A DNA stretch of 64,000 nucleotides, from assembly GCA_016841365.1 (NCBI GenBank), contig JAENZI010000009.1:1-64000 (forward strand). Reading direction: 5' to 3'. Positions 35,157-43,557 of the stretch are shown here, piece after piece. The position numbers were made by a program, and so were the translations under genes. Source of the DNA: Anaerolineaceae bacterium (GTDB taxonomy: Bacteria > Chloroflexota > Anaerolineae > Anaerolineales > Anaerolineaceae). Under the pieces are notes generated by a model. It had not been told where the DNA came from, made no database searches, and saw only the letters and a list, made by a program, of their open reading frames with translations. Each line of letters begins with the position of its first letter. Within the stretch, counting starts at the first letter, position 1.

Positions 35157-35925
35157 ACTGGCGTATCAACCCGGAAATTCAATCATCCATCGGTTATACC
35201 CGGTGACGAAATTTGCCTGGCTGTTGCTCGGAACAGCCCTCCTTTTCGTACTGTCCAATGGATACTTGCTATTTCTGACCGCAATTTTCTTCATGCTGAT
35301 CTTGATCAGCATTGCACCCAAAATCTTCAGCATCCGGGGGTTTCGCTTGATCTTGTTTACTGGCACGATCTTGCTGCTGCTCTATATTATTTTCGACAAG
35401 GGCGGCGCTCTTTTGTTTGACCCGGGCGTGAATTTCTTAAGGATAACGAACGGGGGTCTACTGACGGGGTTACTGTTTAGCGGCAGGTTCCTCTCCATCG
35501 TTTTTCTCAGTTATCTCTTCATCCTTACAACTGAGCCCAACCAGTTAGCCTATGCGCTGATGAAACTTGGTCTGCCTTACCGCTTTGGTTTCATGTTGGT
35601 GACCGCTTTACGCCTTGCGCCAATCATGGAAGATGAAGGGCGGACGATCTACCATGCACAGTTAGTGCGCGGGATCAGGTATGACCAGGGTGGTTTCAAA
35701 AAAATCTTGCTTATGATCCAACAGTTTATGACCCCCCTGTTAATCAGCGCTTTACGCAGGGCTGATAAATTGGTTTTCAGCATGGAGGGGCGTGGATTCG
35801 GAAAGTATCAAACCAGAACCTTCAGGAGAACTGCCTCGCCAACCCGTCTTGATATCACCATATCTTTTGCATTATTAATTTTCTTTATTTTGATGATCGT
35901 CATTAACTATGGAGGTTTGATTTGA
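35149..35925 (+). CDS. ECF transporter T component (EcfT)
   Basis: The product is 258 residues from ATG 35149, with GTGGGAG upstream and an 8-bp overlap with the ATPase gene. Five or six membrane helices and the two cytoplasmic coupling helices are visible. The coupling motifs are seen as ALRLAPIMEDEGRTIYHAQLVRG and ALRRADKLVFSMEGRGFG, which correspond to the A-R-G/S-type motifs that contact the ATPases. It couples ATP hydrolysis to the S component encoded upstream. Its stop overlaps the next start (TTGA). Confidence 0.9.
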   Translation: MRKLAYQPGNSIIHRLYPVTKFAWLLLGTALLFVLSNGYLLFLTAIFFMLILISIAPKIFSIRGFRLILFTGTILLLLYIIFDKGGALLFDPGVNFLRITNGGLLTGLLFSGRFLSIVFLSYLFILTTEPNQLAYALMKLGLPYRFGFMLVTALRLAPIMEDEGRTIYHAQLVRGIRYDQGGFKKILLMIQQFMTPLLISALRRADKLVFSMEGRGFGKYQTRTFRRTASPTRLDITISFALLIFFILMIVINYGGLI

Positions 35926-36845
35926 AAGAGAAAAACCACAAGCATTGGTTCGTGTTATTGATCATTCTGGTAGTTGTTCTGGTTGGAGCGGTCATCGCAA
36001 TCATCATTTCAACAAAACCAACCCCGGTCGCCCTGTTTGAAGAATTTGGGGTCGGCATGCTGCTTGAAGAAGCCGAAACGATGAACGAGTGTGCTGAATG
36101 CCATAATAGCACTGATTTCCATACATGCGAAACATGCCATGATGACCATGGTGCCGTTGAATTAGCCGATGTAATGTTTTTTGAGGTCGTTGAGTTGACA
36201 GGTGATGTGCCTGACCCCTCCTTTGTACGGGTCAACGAAATCTTGCCAGATCAAAATAACCGGGGGACTCACATAACACTCTTTGAATTTCTCGAGAATC
36301 ACGGGATTGAAGAATTTGAGTCCGTGACCTTCACCACCAACGATGGCGGGCTTACAACCATTGAATCGCAATATCTGGATAAAACCGCAATGTTGGTGCC
36401 CTACATGGACGGTGTCAGATTCATTACCGAATCCGTGCATTCCTCCACCTGGCTTAAAGGCATCCAGCGCATCACCGTTGTGGGAAATGAAAATCCGCTG
36501 ACAATCGATGGCTATACGACATCTATCGGACGACTGCTTTTGGGCGATACCGTTCGCCTGACAGTCGAGGGGTCAGATGTGATGCTATCAGACGAAAGCG
36601 GAAAAACCAGCCACGCCTTCGTGGCAAACTGGGTAGAAGGCGCCCGCCTTGTAACACTACTCCAGAGCGATCCCGCCCAAGGCATCACAGTGACAGATGC
36701 TGACGGCGTAGCTACCGTCCTTACGTATGATGAAATTGCAGATGCGGTGATTGCCATTGTCAGGGATGAGGTCACATTGATCCTAACCGACCGCGGCCGC
36801 AGTGCCTGGCCAACCAAGATTACAAAAATCGAGGTCAATCAATGA
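35922..36845 (+). CDS. Membrane-anchored protein with two CxxCH heme-type motifs and sulfite-oxidase-fold-like domains
   Basis: The 307-residue protein starts at TTG 35922, behind GGAGG. Residues 9-30 are a membrane anchor. C57AECH61 and C69ETCH73 are two c-type heme motifs close together, followed by two tandem domains (about 80-190 and 195-307). The first includes RVNEILPDQ and FTTNDGGLTTI; both end in strands like WLKGIQRITVVG and WPTKITKIEVNQ, as in the PF00174-like lipoproteins nearby. A redox-linked binding protein outside the membrane is a reasonable reading. The ligand is unknown. The CxxCH pairs could alternatively bind metal. Confidence 0.65.
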   Translation: MKEKNHKHWFVLLIILVVVLVGAVIAIIISTKPTPVALFEEFGVGMLLEEAETMNECAECHNSTDFHTCETCHDDHGAVELADVMFFEVVELTGDVPDPSFVRVNEILPDQNNRGTHITLFEFLENHGIEEFESVTFTTNDGGLTTIESQYLDKTAMLVPYMDGVRFITESVHSSTWLKGIQRITVVGNENPLTIDGYTTSIGRLLLGDTVRLTVEGSDVMLSDESGKTSHAFVANWVEGARLVTLLQSDPAQGITVTDADGVATVLTYDEIADAVIAIVRDEVTLILTDRGRSAWPTKITKIEVNQ

Positions 36846-37981
36846 GACAAAATCATAAGAAATTATTCCTGATTGTATCTTTAGCCCTGATCACCCTACT
36901 TTCAGCATGCCAGCCAAAATGGGAAATTCAGTTAGCCGAAGCTAACGAGATTCTAGGAAATATCCAATATAAAGATGTGGTGGAATATATCGAAAAATCC
37001 GACAAGGAACTGCAGACCATACCATTAGGCCAGTTTCTTTATAACAGCGACTATACCTTAATTGACCAGGTTACTTTGATCACGGAATCCAACGATAGTG
37101 GATCGTTCAATTGGGATAGCATTGCGGCAGATGCTGCAATTTCTGCAGAAGGCGAAATCCTGATCAATGGTGAGGGATATCAACCTGCCACAATCAATGT
37201 TGAACCCTCCCCTTTGGCAGACACAATTGAGTATTCCATTATGGATATTGCACCCACTGTCGCCCAGATGATGGACTTACCCGGCCTGCCCGATGCAGTT
37301 GGTTCAGCCAGGATATCCAACACAGGAGACTACGAACATGCAGTGATGATCCTGTTAGACGGTGTTCAATATGAAAAACTTCAATCTCTTGTCAACGCAG
37401 GTGAAATGCCCTTCTTTGAAAGGTTCGACACCATCGAACAGGGCATCACAGTTTTCCCACCAGTGACAACTTCATCAACAGCCGCCTTTCTGACAGGTGC
37501 GCCGCCACAGGCAAATGGCGTTTTTGGCTACGGATACCGATCGACAGAGCTGACCACATTATTCGATGTTGCTGTTGAAGCAGGCAAAACGGTCAAAGCG
37601 GTTGAAGGGTATGGTTTAGCATTCAATTTACGGAATGCCGATGTCACACTGAGTGGAGATCTGGATAACAATGGCTACACCAACGACAATGTCTTTGAAA
37701 ATAGCATGGAAGTTATCCAAACCGAGATGCCCGACCTGCTTTATATTCACTTCCATGATGTTGATGATATGGGGCACGAGTTCGGTCCCAATTCAGAGGA
37801 ATATGAAACTGCCCTGATCCAGGTGGGCGGACACCTTGCGGAAATTTACGATGCGCTACCACAAAATACTTTTATTGTCATCTTTGCAGATCATGGTATG
37901 CACACAACCAATGAAGGCGGCAACCATGGCACATTAATGTCACTCGACATGATCATTCCAATCTTATTTTTCTCAAAATAA
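36842..37981 (+). CDS. Alkaline-phosphatase-superfamily phosphodiesterase lipoprotein
   Basis: The 379-residue lipoprotein has a signal peptide ending in the lipobox LSAC (Cys about residue 22). Residues about 30-130 resemble the small domain of neighbouring proteins (VTLITESNDSGSFNW). The catalytic domain (about 145-379) has type I phosphodiesterase/nucleotide pyrophosphatase motifs: metal Asp in MILLDGVQ, nucleophile Thr in TSSTAAFLTG, HDVDDMGHEFG with Asp and His ligands, FADHGMH, and NHGT. It would work outside the membrane. Inside a Moco-type operon it could split or dephosphorylate a pterin dinucleotide before uptake, but that is inference. It overlaps the previous gene by 4 bp (ATGA). 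Confidence 0.8.
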   Translation: MRQNHKKLFLIVSLALITLLSACQPKWEIQLAEANEILGNIQYKDVVEYIEKSDKELQTIPLGQFLYNSDYTLIDQVTLITESNDSGSFNWDSIAADAAISAEGEILINGEGYQPATINVEPSPLADTIEYSIMDIAPTVAQMMDLPGLPDAVGSARISNTGDYEHAVMILLDGVQYEKLQSLVNAGEMPFFERFDTIEQGITVFPPVTTSSTAAFLTGAPPQANGVFGYGYRSTELTTLFDVAVEAGKTVKAVEGYGLAFNLRNADVTLSGDLDNNGYTNDNVFENSMEVIQTEMPDLLYIHFHDVDDMGHEFGPNSEEYETALIQVGGHLAEIYDALPQNTFIVIFADHGMHTTNEGGNHGTLMSLDMIIPILFFSK

Positions 37982-37991
37982 AGGAGATTTT

Positions 37992-38486
37992 ATGAAGAAA
38001 AACACGATTAACTTTAAGACAAAAGCCATCTGGCTCATCTTTATCATCATCCCGCTTATGCTTGCCGCTTGCGGAGGTGCCCCAAAAGTTGATTGGGAGC
38101 TGTCCATCTCAGGAGATGTGGACAACCCGACAACGTACACTTTTGATGAATTAGCCAAAATGGAATTGGTTAATTTAGATGACGTTCTCATGGAAAAATC
38201 CCGCGGCGAAGATGAGGTCCGCTCATTCAGCGGAATCCCTCTGGAGGACTTGTTAGCAGCAGCAGGCGCGCCTGAGGATTACAGCACAATTACAGCCATG
38301 GCAGCCGATGGATATGCCATCGAAATTTCGAAGGATGAAATGGTTGATGGAATCGTCGCGATCAAGCAAAGCGGCGAATGGATTGTTGATGCTGATCCAG
38401 GGGCTGGCCCCATTCGTCTGGTCTTCCCCTTGACACCTGCTAATCGGTGGGTATTTCAAATCACCGAAATTATCGTAAACCAATAA
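37992..38486 (+). CDS. Lipoprotein with molybdopterin-oxidoreductase (sulfite-oxidase)-like fold
   Basis: The 164-residue lipoprotein (lipobox LAAC) has the PF00174-like pattern almost in full: WELSISGDVDNPTTYTFDELAKM, then FSGIPLEDLLAAAG, AADGYAIEIS, GPIRLVFPL and WVFQITEIIV at the end. The residue that ligates Mo in sulfite oxidase is a Cys in the first third; there is none here beyond the lipobox. A non-catalytic, cofactor-like ligand binder at the cell surface is plausible. It is 10 bp after the phosphodiesterase gene. Confidence 0.8.
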   Translation: MKKNTINFKTKAIWLIFIIIPLMLAACGGAPKVDWELSISGDVDNPTTYTFDELAKMELVNLDDVLMEKSRGEDEVRSFSGIPLEDLLAAAGAPEDYSTITAMAADGYAIEISKDEMVDGIVAIKQSGEWIVDADPGAGPIRLVFPLTPANRWVFQITEIIVNQ

Positions 38487-38517
38487 ACCAAATATTTTTA
38501 CAGAAAGAAGGAAAACC

Positions 38518-38928
38518 ATGAAAAAATTCTCGTTGGTAATTAGCTTGTTCGTTTTACTCGCTCTGCTGACAGCCTGCGGCGGTCAGACAAGTGAGCCCAT
38601 CTTAACCGTTGGCGATAAGGGATATACAAAGACAGACCTTGAGGGTTTGGGCACCATGTCCGCAGATTACACTAACAAAGATGGCGAAACCACATCCTAC
38701 ACCGGTGTGTCCTTATCTGCTCTTTTGGAAGATGCCGGATTAGCCAGTGGCGGTGAAATCCTGGTCTTCACTGCCTCCGATGGCTACCAAGCCGACATGG
38801 CATTGGCAGATGCACTTGCCTGTGCAAATTGTATCGTCGCCTTCGATGAGGACATTCTCCGCATGGTCTTGCCAGATATGTCATCAAAACTGCAAGTTAA
38901 AGATGTGATCGAAATATCAGTTGAATAA
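38518..38928 (+). CDS. Small lipoprotein with molybdopterin-oxidoreductase-like fold
   Basis: The 136-residue lipoprotein (lipobox LTAC) is a shorter version of the preceding gene product: ILTVGDKGYTKTDLEGL, YTGVSLSALLEDAG, ASDGYQADM and VKDVIEIS follow the same order. A CANC pair (about residue 101-104) is extra. It is probably a paralogue arisen by tandem duplication and serves as another surface binding protein. It is the last gene of the operon; the cobalamin-riboswitch promoter begins 53 bp later. Confidence 0.78.
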   Translation: MKKFSLVISLFVLLALLTACGGQTSEPILTVGDKGYTKTDLEGLGTMSADYTNKDGETTSYTGVSLSALLEDAGLASGGEILVFTASDGYQADMALADALACANCIVAFDEDILRMVLPDMSSKLQVKDVIEISVE

Positions 38929-38980
38929 TTATCCGCAAGATCTGACTATTGAACTTCATGAATAAGGTCACATCATTTGA

Positions 38981-39009
38981 TTGACAACCTGATGAAGAAT
39001 CATTAGAAT
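38981..39009 (+). promoter_or_regulatory. Sigma-70-type promoter of the cobalamin-riboswitch operon
   Basis: A perfect TTGACA (38981-38986), a 17-bp spacer and TAGAAT (39004-39009) give an expected start near 39016, just before the riboswitch. Confidence 0.85.
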
Positions 39010-39031
39010 AAGAACAACATCAGAAAACAGC

Positions 39032-39148
39032 CATAAAGGGTGCACCTCTGCCCGGATGCAAGGTGCCTAAGGGGGGAAGCTGGTGCAAGTCCAGCACTGT
39101 CCCGCAACGGTAACACCATTGGTGAAGTCCGATAACCCGCCCTTTATG
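39032..39148 (+). promoter_or_regulatory. Cobalamin riboswitch
   Basis: The leader carries the B12-box core GTCCCGCAACGGTAA-type segment, preceded by GGAAGCTGGTGCAAGTCC and followed by AAGTCCGATAACCCGCC. These are the conserved strands of the cobalamin riboswitch. The closing helix is formed by AAAGGG near 39035 and CCCTTT near 39140. It is followed by an intrinsic terminator before the transcobalamin-like gene. Class is certain from the core; subtype (AdoCbl or other corrinoid) is not. Confidence 0.95.
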
Positions 39149-39241
39149 ACCCAAAAACTTCGTGGAAAGGCAAGTTGGGTACCGGTTGAACACATTTATC
39201 AATCGGCATCATCCTGCCGCCCATCATGGGCGGATTTGGAT

Positions 39242-39275
39242 TAAACGACCTTTTCACACAGGTCGTTTATTGCTT
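39242..39275 (+). terminator. Attenuator terminator of the cobalamin riboswitch
   Basis: A perfect 10-bp stem (39242-39251 with 39260-39269) with an 8-nt loop is followed by TTGCTT. It lies directly upstream of the AAGGAG site of the next gene, so it is the likely expression platform. The T-run is short. Confidence 0.7.
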
Positions 39276-39287
39276 AAGGAGTCTTCG

Positions 39288-41735
39288 ATGTCAATTGAAA
39301 TTAAAAAGTCTGGCGTTATCTTCTTCCTTTTGTTTGCGATCGTATTTACCAGCTTCTCGAACATATCTGCGCACCCGATCGCTTCCGTTTCACGCCAAGA
39401 TGATCTCAATACGTATGTTGAAAAAGGCATCAATTACATTGCCAGCCAGATGAATGAGGATGGGGGCATTCGGTGGATGGATGAGACATCAGATGTGCCA
39501 ACCACCATCAAGGTGGTGATTGCGTTAGCTGCCAACGGCTACCCCCAGGACCACCTGATCAGTCAGAATGGGAATCGTCCCATTGATTTTCTCATAAATG
39601 CAGGTTATGAGTGGGTTTTTCAAACAGGTTCTGACAATCCGGGCTTCAACACAGCCCGAGCCGGGCAATTATTGACAGCGGTGTCTGCTGCCAATGAAAA
39701 CCCTCATTCCTTCGGCGATGAGGGCATTGATCTGATTGCTGAAATAAAAAACCATTACGACCTAAACACCGGCATCATTGGCGCAGCCACACCACAAAAC
39801 GTCACCGACCAGGTTTGGGCAATCTTAGGGTTGGCAGCCAGCTACGCCTCAATCCCTGAAGAATCAACTTCATGGTTGGCAAACGCCCAACTGGAGGACG
39901 GATCCTGGGATGATGGGTATGGCAGCTACCTGGATGTGACACCGCTGGCAATCATGGCGCTGGTGGCATCGGGGGATGGAAGCACATATGAGGAACAATT
40001 ACAGAAATCTATCTCATTTTTAAAGACAAACCAACAGGCTAATGACGGTTGGCAAACCCAATGGGATTCCACAACCAATGCCAACACAACCGGAGTCATT
40101 CTCCAGGCAATCTACGCGCTAGGGCAGCAGTCTACAGGGGAATTGTGGGTGCAGGATGGAGGCACGACTATCGATGCACTTCTGGAGTTACAGCAGGCTG
40201 ATGGTGCCATTGGCGGAGATTTTGCCAACACTTATTCGACCGCTGATACATTGATCGGCATCTCGGGCGAACCCCTGTTCAACCTTAGCAGAGTGAGACG
40301 GCTCAATTTGGCTATTGACTTTATCAAGGCCTCTCAAAGTCAGGATGGCGGCTGGGGCAGCGTCGGGCAGACCGTTGACATCATGCTCGCCCTGAAAGCA
40401 GCCGGTTGGAACCCCAACACCATGACCGCTGGAGAGCAAACACCTCTGGACTATGTTGCCGCTAACCTGGAGGAATACACAAAGTCCGGACCGGATGCCA
40501 TTGGCAAAATCATCCTTGGGCTTGTTGCGGCTGGTGCTGATCCAACGAACTTTGCCGATCGAGACCTGGTTGCTGAACTGTTAGCCGCATATGATCCATC
40601 CCTGAAGGCCTTTGGCGTGCCAGATAACACCTGGCATCAGGCTTTATCGATCCTTGGCCTCAGTGCCGCTGAAACCCCACCACCACAAGAAGCAGTTGAA
40701 ACTTTGATCGGCTTACAACAAGCAGATGGCGGTTGGGAGTATGCGCCCGGTTTTGGCACAGCCCCCGACAACACGGCACTGGCAATCCAGGCAATCGTCA
40801 CATCCGGTTTAGGACTCGATAATAGAGCGATACAAGATGCATTAGCCTATCTTAAACTAAAGCAAGCGCCTGATGGCGGATGGGGTGATTCAAGCTCAAT
40901 AGCCTTTGCCCTTATGGCGATCAATGCCCTCGGAGCGTCTGGGCAAGATTGGGCGACAACAGCAGGCAAAACACCGGAATCGGCCCTATTTAACTTCCAA
41001 AAACCCAATGGCGCATTTTTCTTCAATCCTGAATTCACGGATGACAATCTCATGTCGACTGCAACGGCGATCATTGCATCCCTCAACGCAAATTACATCG
41101 TCTCCGATGAAAGCTACTCACAAGAAAACCAAGCCGGCTTGGTAATTGACCCGGGTGATCAGCCCTGGCAGACGGCCTGCATCAGCTTTACAAGCGACAC
41201 CCTGACCGGAGCCGAATTATTAGAGAGATCAGGCTTTGATTATCAGAGCGACAGCGGTTTTATCATCAGCATAATGGATATTTCAAACCAAGACGGCGAA
41301 ACAAATTATTGGTCTTATTGGCATTGGGATGGACGTGAATGGGTCTTCAATAACAGCGGTGCATCGGATACAGAAGTACCCGCTGGCGCGATACAGGCAT
41401 GGCATTTCACCAGTTGGGAGCAGTTTCCCTCTTTACCGCCCGATGGAATCCCGAATTTAATTGAGATTTGCGGTCAGTTAACGCTTAAGAATTACAACGA
41501 AATGCCATATATCAATTACGCCGACATTACCAAACAAACGAGCGAACAGCCCTCCAAACCCATAGAAGAAACCCAAACGCCTACGATTATTACTGGGGCT
41601 CCCGGCGAACATATTACCCTAACAACCACACCCGAAGCGCCTTCCGATCAACCATCGATGCTGCCAATCCTGATCATCGCCGGCGGAGGTCTCCTTCTTC
41701 TCGGTTTGTTCTTCTATTTTCGAAAGCGCGCATGA
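39288..41735 (+). CDS. Surface-anchored transcobalamin-like corrinoid-binding protein
   Basis: The product is 815 residues from ATG 39288 (AAGGAG upstream; an earlier in-frame start lies in the riboswitch). A signal peptide (about 8-30) precedes an alpha/alpha-barrel region (about 35-620) with eight or more repeats of the type LLELQQADGAIGG and FIKASQSQDGGWG. A DUF4430 domain follows (about 623-730; GAELLERSGF, NYWSYWHWDG). Then come a Pro/Thr linker and a C-terminal membrane anchor (about 788-811). Barrel plus DUF4430 is the architecture of animal transcobalamin and intrinsic factor. The cobalamin riboswitch and ECF genes make corrinoid capture the likely role. Overlaps the S component by 4 bp. 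Confidence 0.85.
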   Translation: MSIEIKKSGVIFFLLFAIVFTSFSNISAHPIASVSRQDDLNTYVEKGINYIASQMNEDGGIRWMDETSDVPTTIKVVIALAANGYPQDHLISQNGNRPIDFLINAGYEWVFQTGSDNPGFNTARAGQLLTAVSAANENPHSFGDEGIDLIAEIKNHYDLNTGIIGAATPQNVTDQVWAILGLAASYASIPEESTSWLANAQLEDGSWDDGYGSYLDVTPLAIMALVASGDGSTYEEQLQKSISFLKTNQQANDGWQTQWDSTTNANTTGVILQAIYALGQQSTGELWVQDGGTTIDALLELQQADGAIGGDFANTYSTADTLIGISGEPLFNLSRVRRLNLAIDFIKASQSQDGGWGSVGQTVDIMLALKAAGWNPNTMTAGEQTPLDYVAANLEEYTKSGPDAIGKIILGLVAAGADPTNFADRDLVAELLAAYDPSLKAFGVPDNTWHQALSILGLSAAETPPPQEAVETLIGLQQADGGWEYAPGFGTAPDNTALAIQAIVTSGLGLDNRAIQDALAYLKLKQAPDGGWGDSSSIAFALMAINALGASGQDWATTAGKTPESALFNFQKPNGAFFFNPEFTDDNLMSTATAIIASLNANYIVSDESYSQENQAGLVIDPGDQPWQTACISFTSDTLTGAELLERSGFDYQSDSGFIISIMDISNQDGETNYWSYWHWDGREWVFNNSGASDTEVPAGAIQAWHFTSWEQFPSLPPDGIPNLIEICGQLTLKNYNEMPYINYADITKQTSEQPSKPIEETQTPTIITGAPGEHITLTTTPEAPSDQPSMLPILIIAGGGLLLLGLFFYFRKRA

Positions 41736-42538
41736 AAAAACAACTCCTTGGCGCATTGGCCGACTTGATCGTTCTAGTCATCGGAGTTTTGAGCCTGCTG
41801 TCGCCTTTTATTTTCCCTGGACTGCGTAGCGCTGAAACATTCAGCAACACCTTTCCGCTGATGGTCAGTTTGATCATCATCCTGTGTCTTCTAATTCTCT
41901 TCTACGAGACCCAGGAGACGCTACTTGACAGCAAAATTATCGCATTTTTAGGCGTTTTGATCGCCATCAATGCCGCCCTCCGTTTTCTCGAAACTGCAAT
42001 CCCGGGTCCAGCCGGCTTTAGCCCAACCTTCTTCCTGATCATTCTCACCGGATATTTCTTTGGCAGCCGAATTGGCTTTCTGATGGGCGCGATGACCATG
42101 TTCGTGTCGGGTTTGATCACTGGCGGCGTCGGCCCATGGCTGCCCGGCCAAATGATCACCGCTGGCTGGGTCGGGCAAAGCGCAGCCATACTCAAGGTGT
42201 TCAACAAAAAAGCACAGTGGCAGGGAAAAGCACCCGAGATTATTACGTTGGCTGCCTTTGGCGCGGTTTGGGGTTTGGTCTATGGGATGATCATGAACCT
42301 CTGGTTTTGGCCATTTTTAGCAGGGGCACCCGGGCAAATCTGGCTTCATTCTGCCTACATCGGCATAAATTTCCAGCGTTATCTGGCTTATTACCTGGCA
42401 ACCTCATTGGTTTGGGATATAACCCGGGCGATTGGCAATATCCTGATCACCAGTGTCATGGCCAAACCTGTGATCAAAATTTTGAAAAGATTTACCACAC
42501 GGTTTTCATTTGACTATCGAGAACAACACCAATCATGA
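41732..42538 (+). CDS. ECF transporter S component, corrinoid-type by context
   Basis: The 268-residue protein has six to seven membrane helices. Conserved glycine-rich transmembrane segments include FGSRIGFLMGAMTMFVSGLITGGVGPWLPGQ, typical of large S components such as the CbrT type. It would bind a corrinoid delivered by the adjacent transcobalamin-like protein and carry it with the T and A components encoded next. The ATG overlaps the preceding stop (ATGA), and the same occurs with the T gene. Specificity is inferred from the riboswitch rather than from residues. Confidence 0.82.
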   Translation: MKKQLLGALADLIVLVIGVLSLLSPFIFPGLRSAETFSNTFPLMVSLIIILCLLILFYETQETLLDSKIIAFLGVLIAINAALRFLETAIPGPAGFSPTFFLIILTGYFFGSRIGFLMGAMTMFVSGLITGGVGPWLPGQMITAGWVGQSAAILKVFNKKAQWQGKAPEIITLAAFGAVWGLVYGMIMNLWFWPFLAGAPGQIWLHSAYIGINFQRYLAYYLATSLVWDITRAIGNILITSVMAKPVIKILKRFTTRFSFDYREQHQS

Positions 42539-43557
42539 AAAATACTTATTCCTGGGTTCTTTGGCTGGCCTCATCCTTATTGATCATCCTCTCCACGCGC
42601 AATCCCTTTTACCTGTTAATTCTTCTCATCAATCTGTTCATCACCGGTCAGCAATTAGCAAAGCGCGAAAATCACCCCCTTTGGGCGTTGCACAACTTCA
42701 GATTTTTACTGACCATGCTGATCTTATCGGCATTGATCAACACACTGTTCACCCACACAGGCCGATCCGTCATCTTTTCGCTGCCGGAAAACTGGCTGTT
42801 GATCGGCGGGAATATCACCTATGAGAGCTTGGTTTTTGGGCTGATCAACGGATTTGTGATTGGGGGCATCTATATTGCCTTCAACATCATCAACCTGGCG
42901 TTAAGCATCAAACAATTAACGCACCTGATTCCCAAAGCCTTCCGCCCCATCGGCATGACAGCCACAATTGCACTAACATTTTTCCCCTCCATCCAACAAA
43001 GGGCGCGTGAGATCAAAGAAGCGCAGATGATCCGTGGCAATCCAATGAAACGTATCTCGGATTGGGTTCCACTGTTCATCCCTCTCCTGGTGACCAGCCT
43101 CGAAAACGCCATCCTGCTGTCTGCTTCGATGACCTCCCGTGGCTTTTATCGGCAGCAATCGGAATCAACCATGTCCGATCTACCACTGATCAGCCTGATC
43201 CTCTCAGCATTTATGGTATTCTCGGGCTGGATCTTAAGAATGTATGACTATCCGAAATTAATTAGCATCCTTCTCTACATTGCGGCTGCTACCATAATTT
43301 TCCTAACATTGTTTTTGACCGGACGGCGATCGCAAGCGACGCAGTATCATCAGGAAATCTGGCAGAAAAAAGACATCTTAGCATCGGTTCTTTTTATAGC
43401 AGCAGTCCTTATCTGGAATCTTGTGAAGTATTACAATCTAATCCCCTCTCTTTCTTATTCACCCTACCCCGAACTTCCATTCCCTGATATTCAGCCAGCT
43501 TACATTTTTTTCTTGTTCGTGCCTCTATTACCTGTCCTTTTACAATCTGATGATTAA
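42535..43557 (+). CDS. ECF transporter T component
   Basis: The 340-residue membrane protein has about eight hydrophobic helices. The cytoplasmic coupling helices are visible around residues 150-215: FPSIQQRAREIKEAQMIRG and SLENAILLSASMTSRGF, which hold the two short A-R-G/S-type motifs that bind the ATPase. It is longer than usual (about 260) because of extra C-terminal helices. It overlaps the S gene by 4 bp and the ATPase gene by 8 bp. Confidence 0.85.
   Translation: MKNTYSWVLWLASSLLIILSTRNPFYLLILLINLFITGQQLAKRENHPLWALHNFRFLLTMLILSALINTLFTHTGRSVIFSLPENWLLIGGNITYESLVFGLINGFVIGGIYIAFNIINLALSIKQLTHLIPKAFRPIGMTATIALTFFPSIQQRAREIKEAQMIRGNPMKRISDWVPLFIPLLVTSLENAILLSASMTSRGFYRQQSESTMSDLPLISLILSAFMVFSGWILRMYDYPKLISILLYIAAATIIFLTLFLTGRRSQATQYHQEIWQKKDILASVLFIAAVLIWNLVKYYNLIPSLSYSPYPELPFPDIQPAYIFFLFVPLLPVLLQSDD

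Noticed and set aside
39162-39287. N-terminal extension of the transcobalamin-like gene
   Set aside because: It covers the riboswitch and its terminator. The ATG at 39288 has AAGGAG and is followed by a signal peptide.
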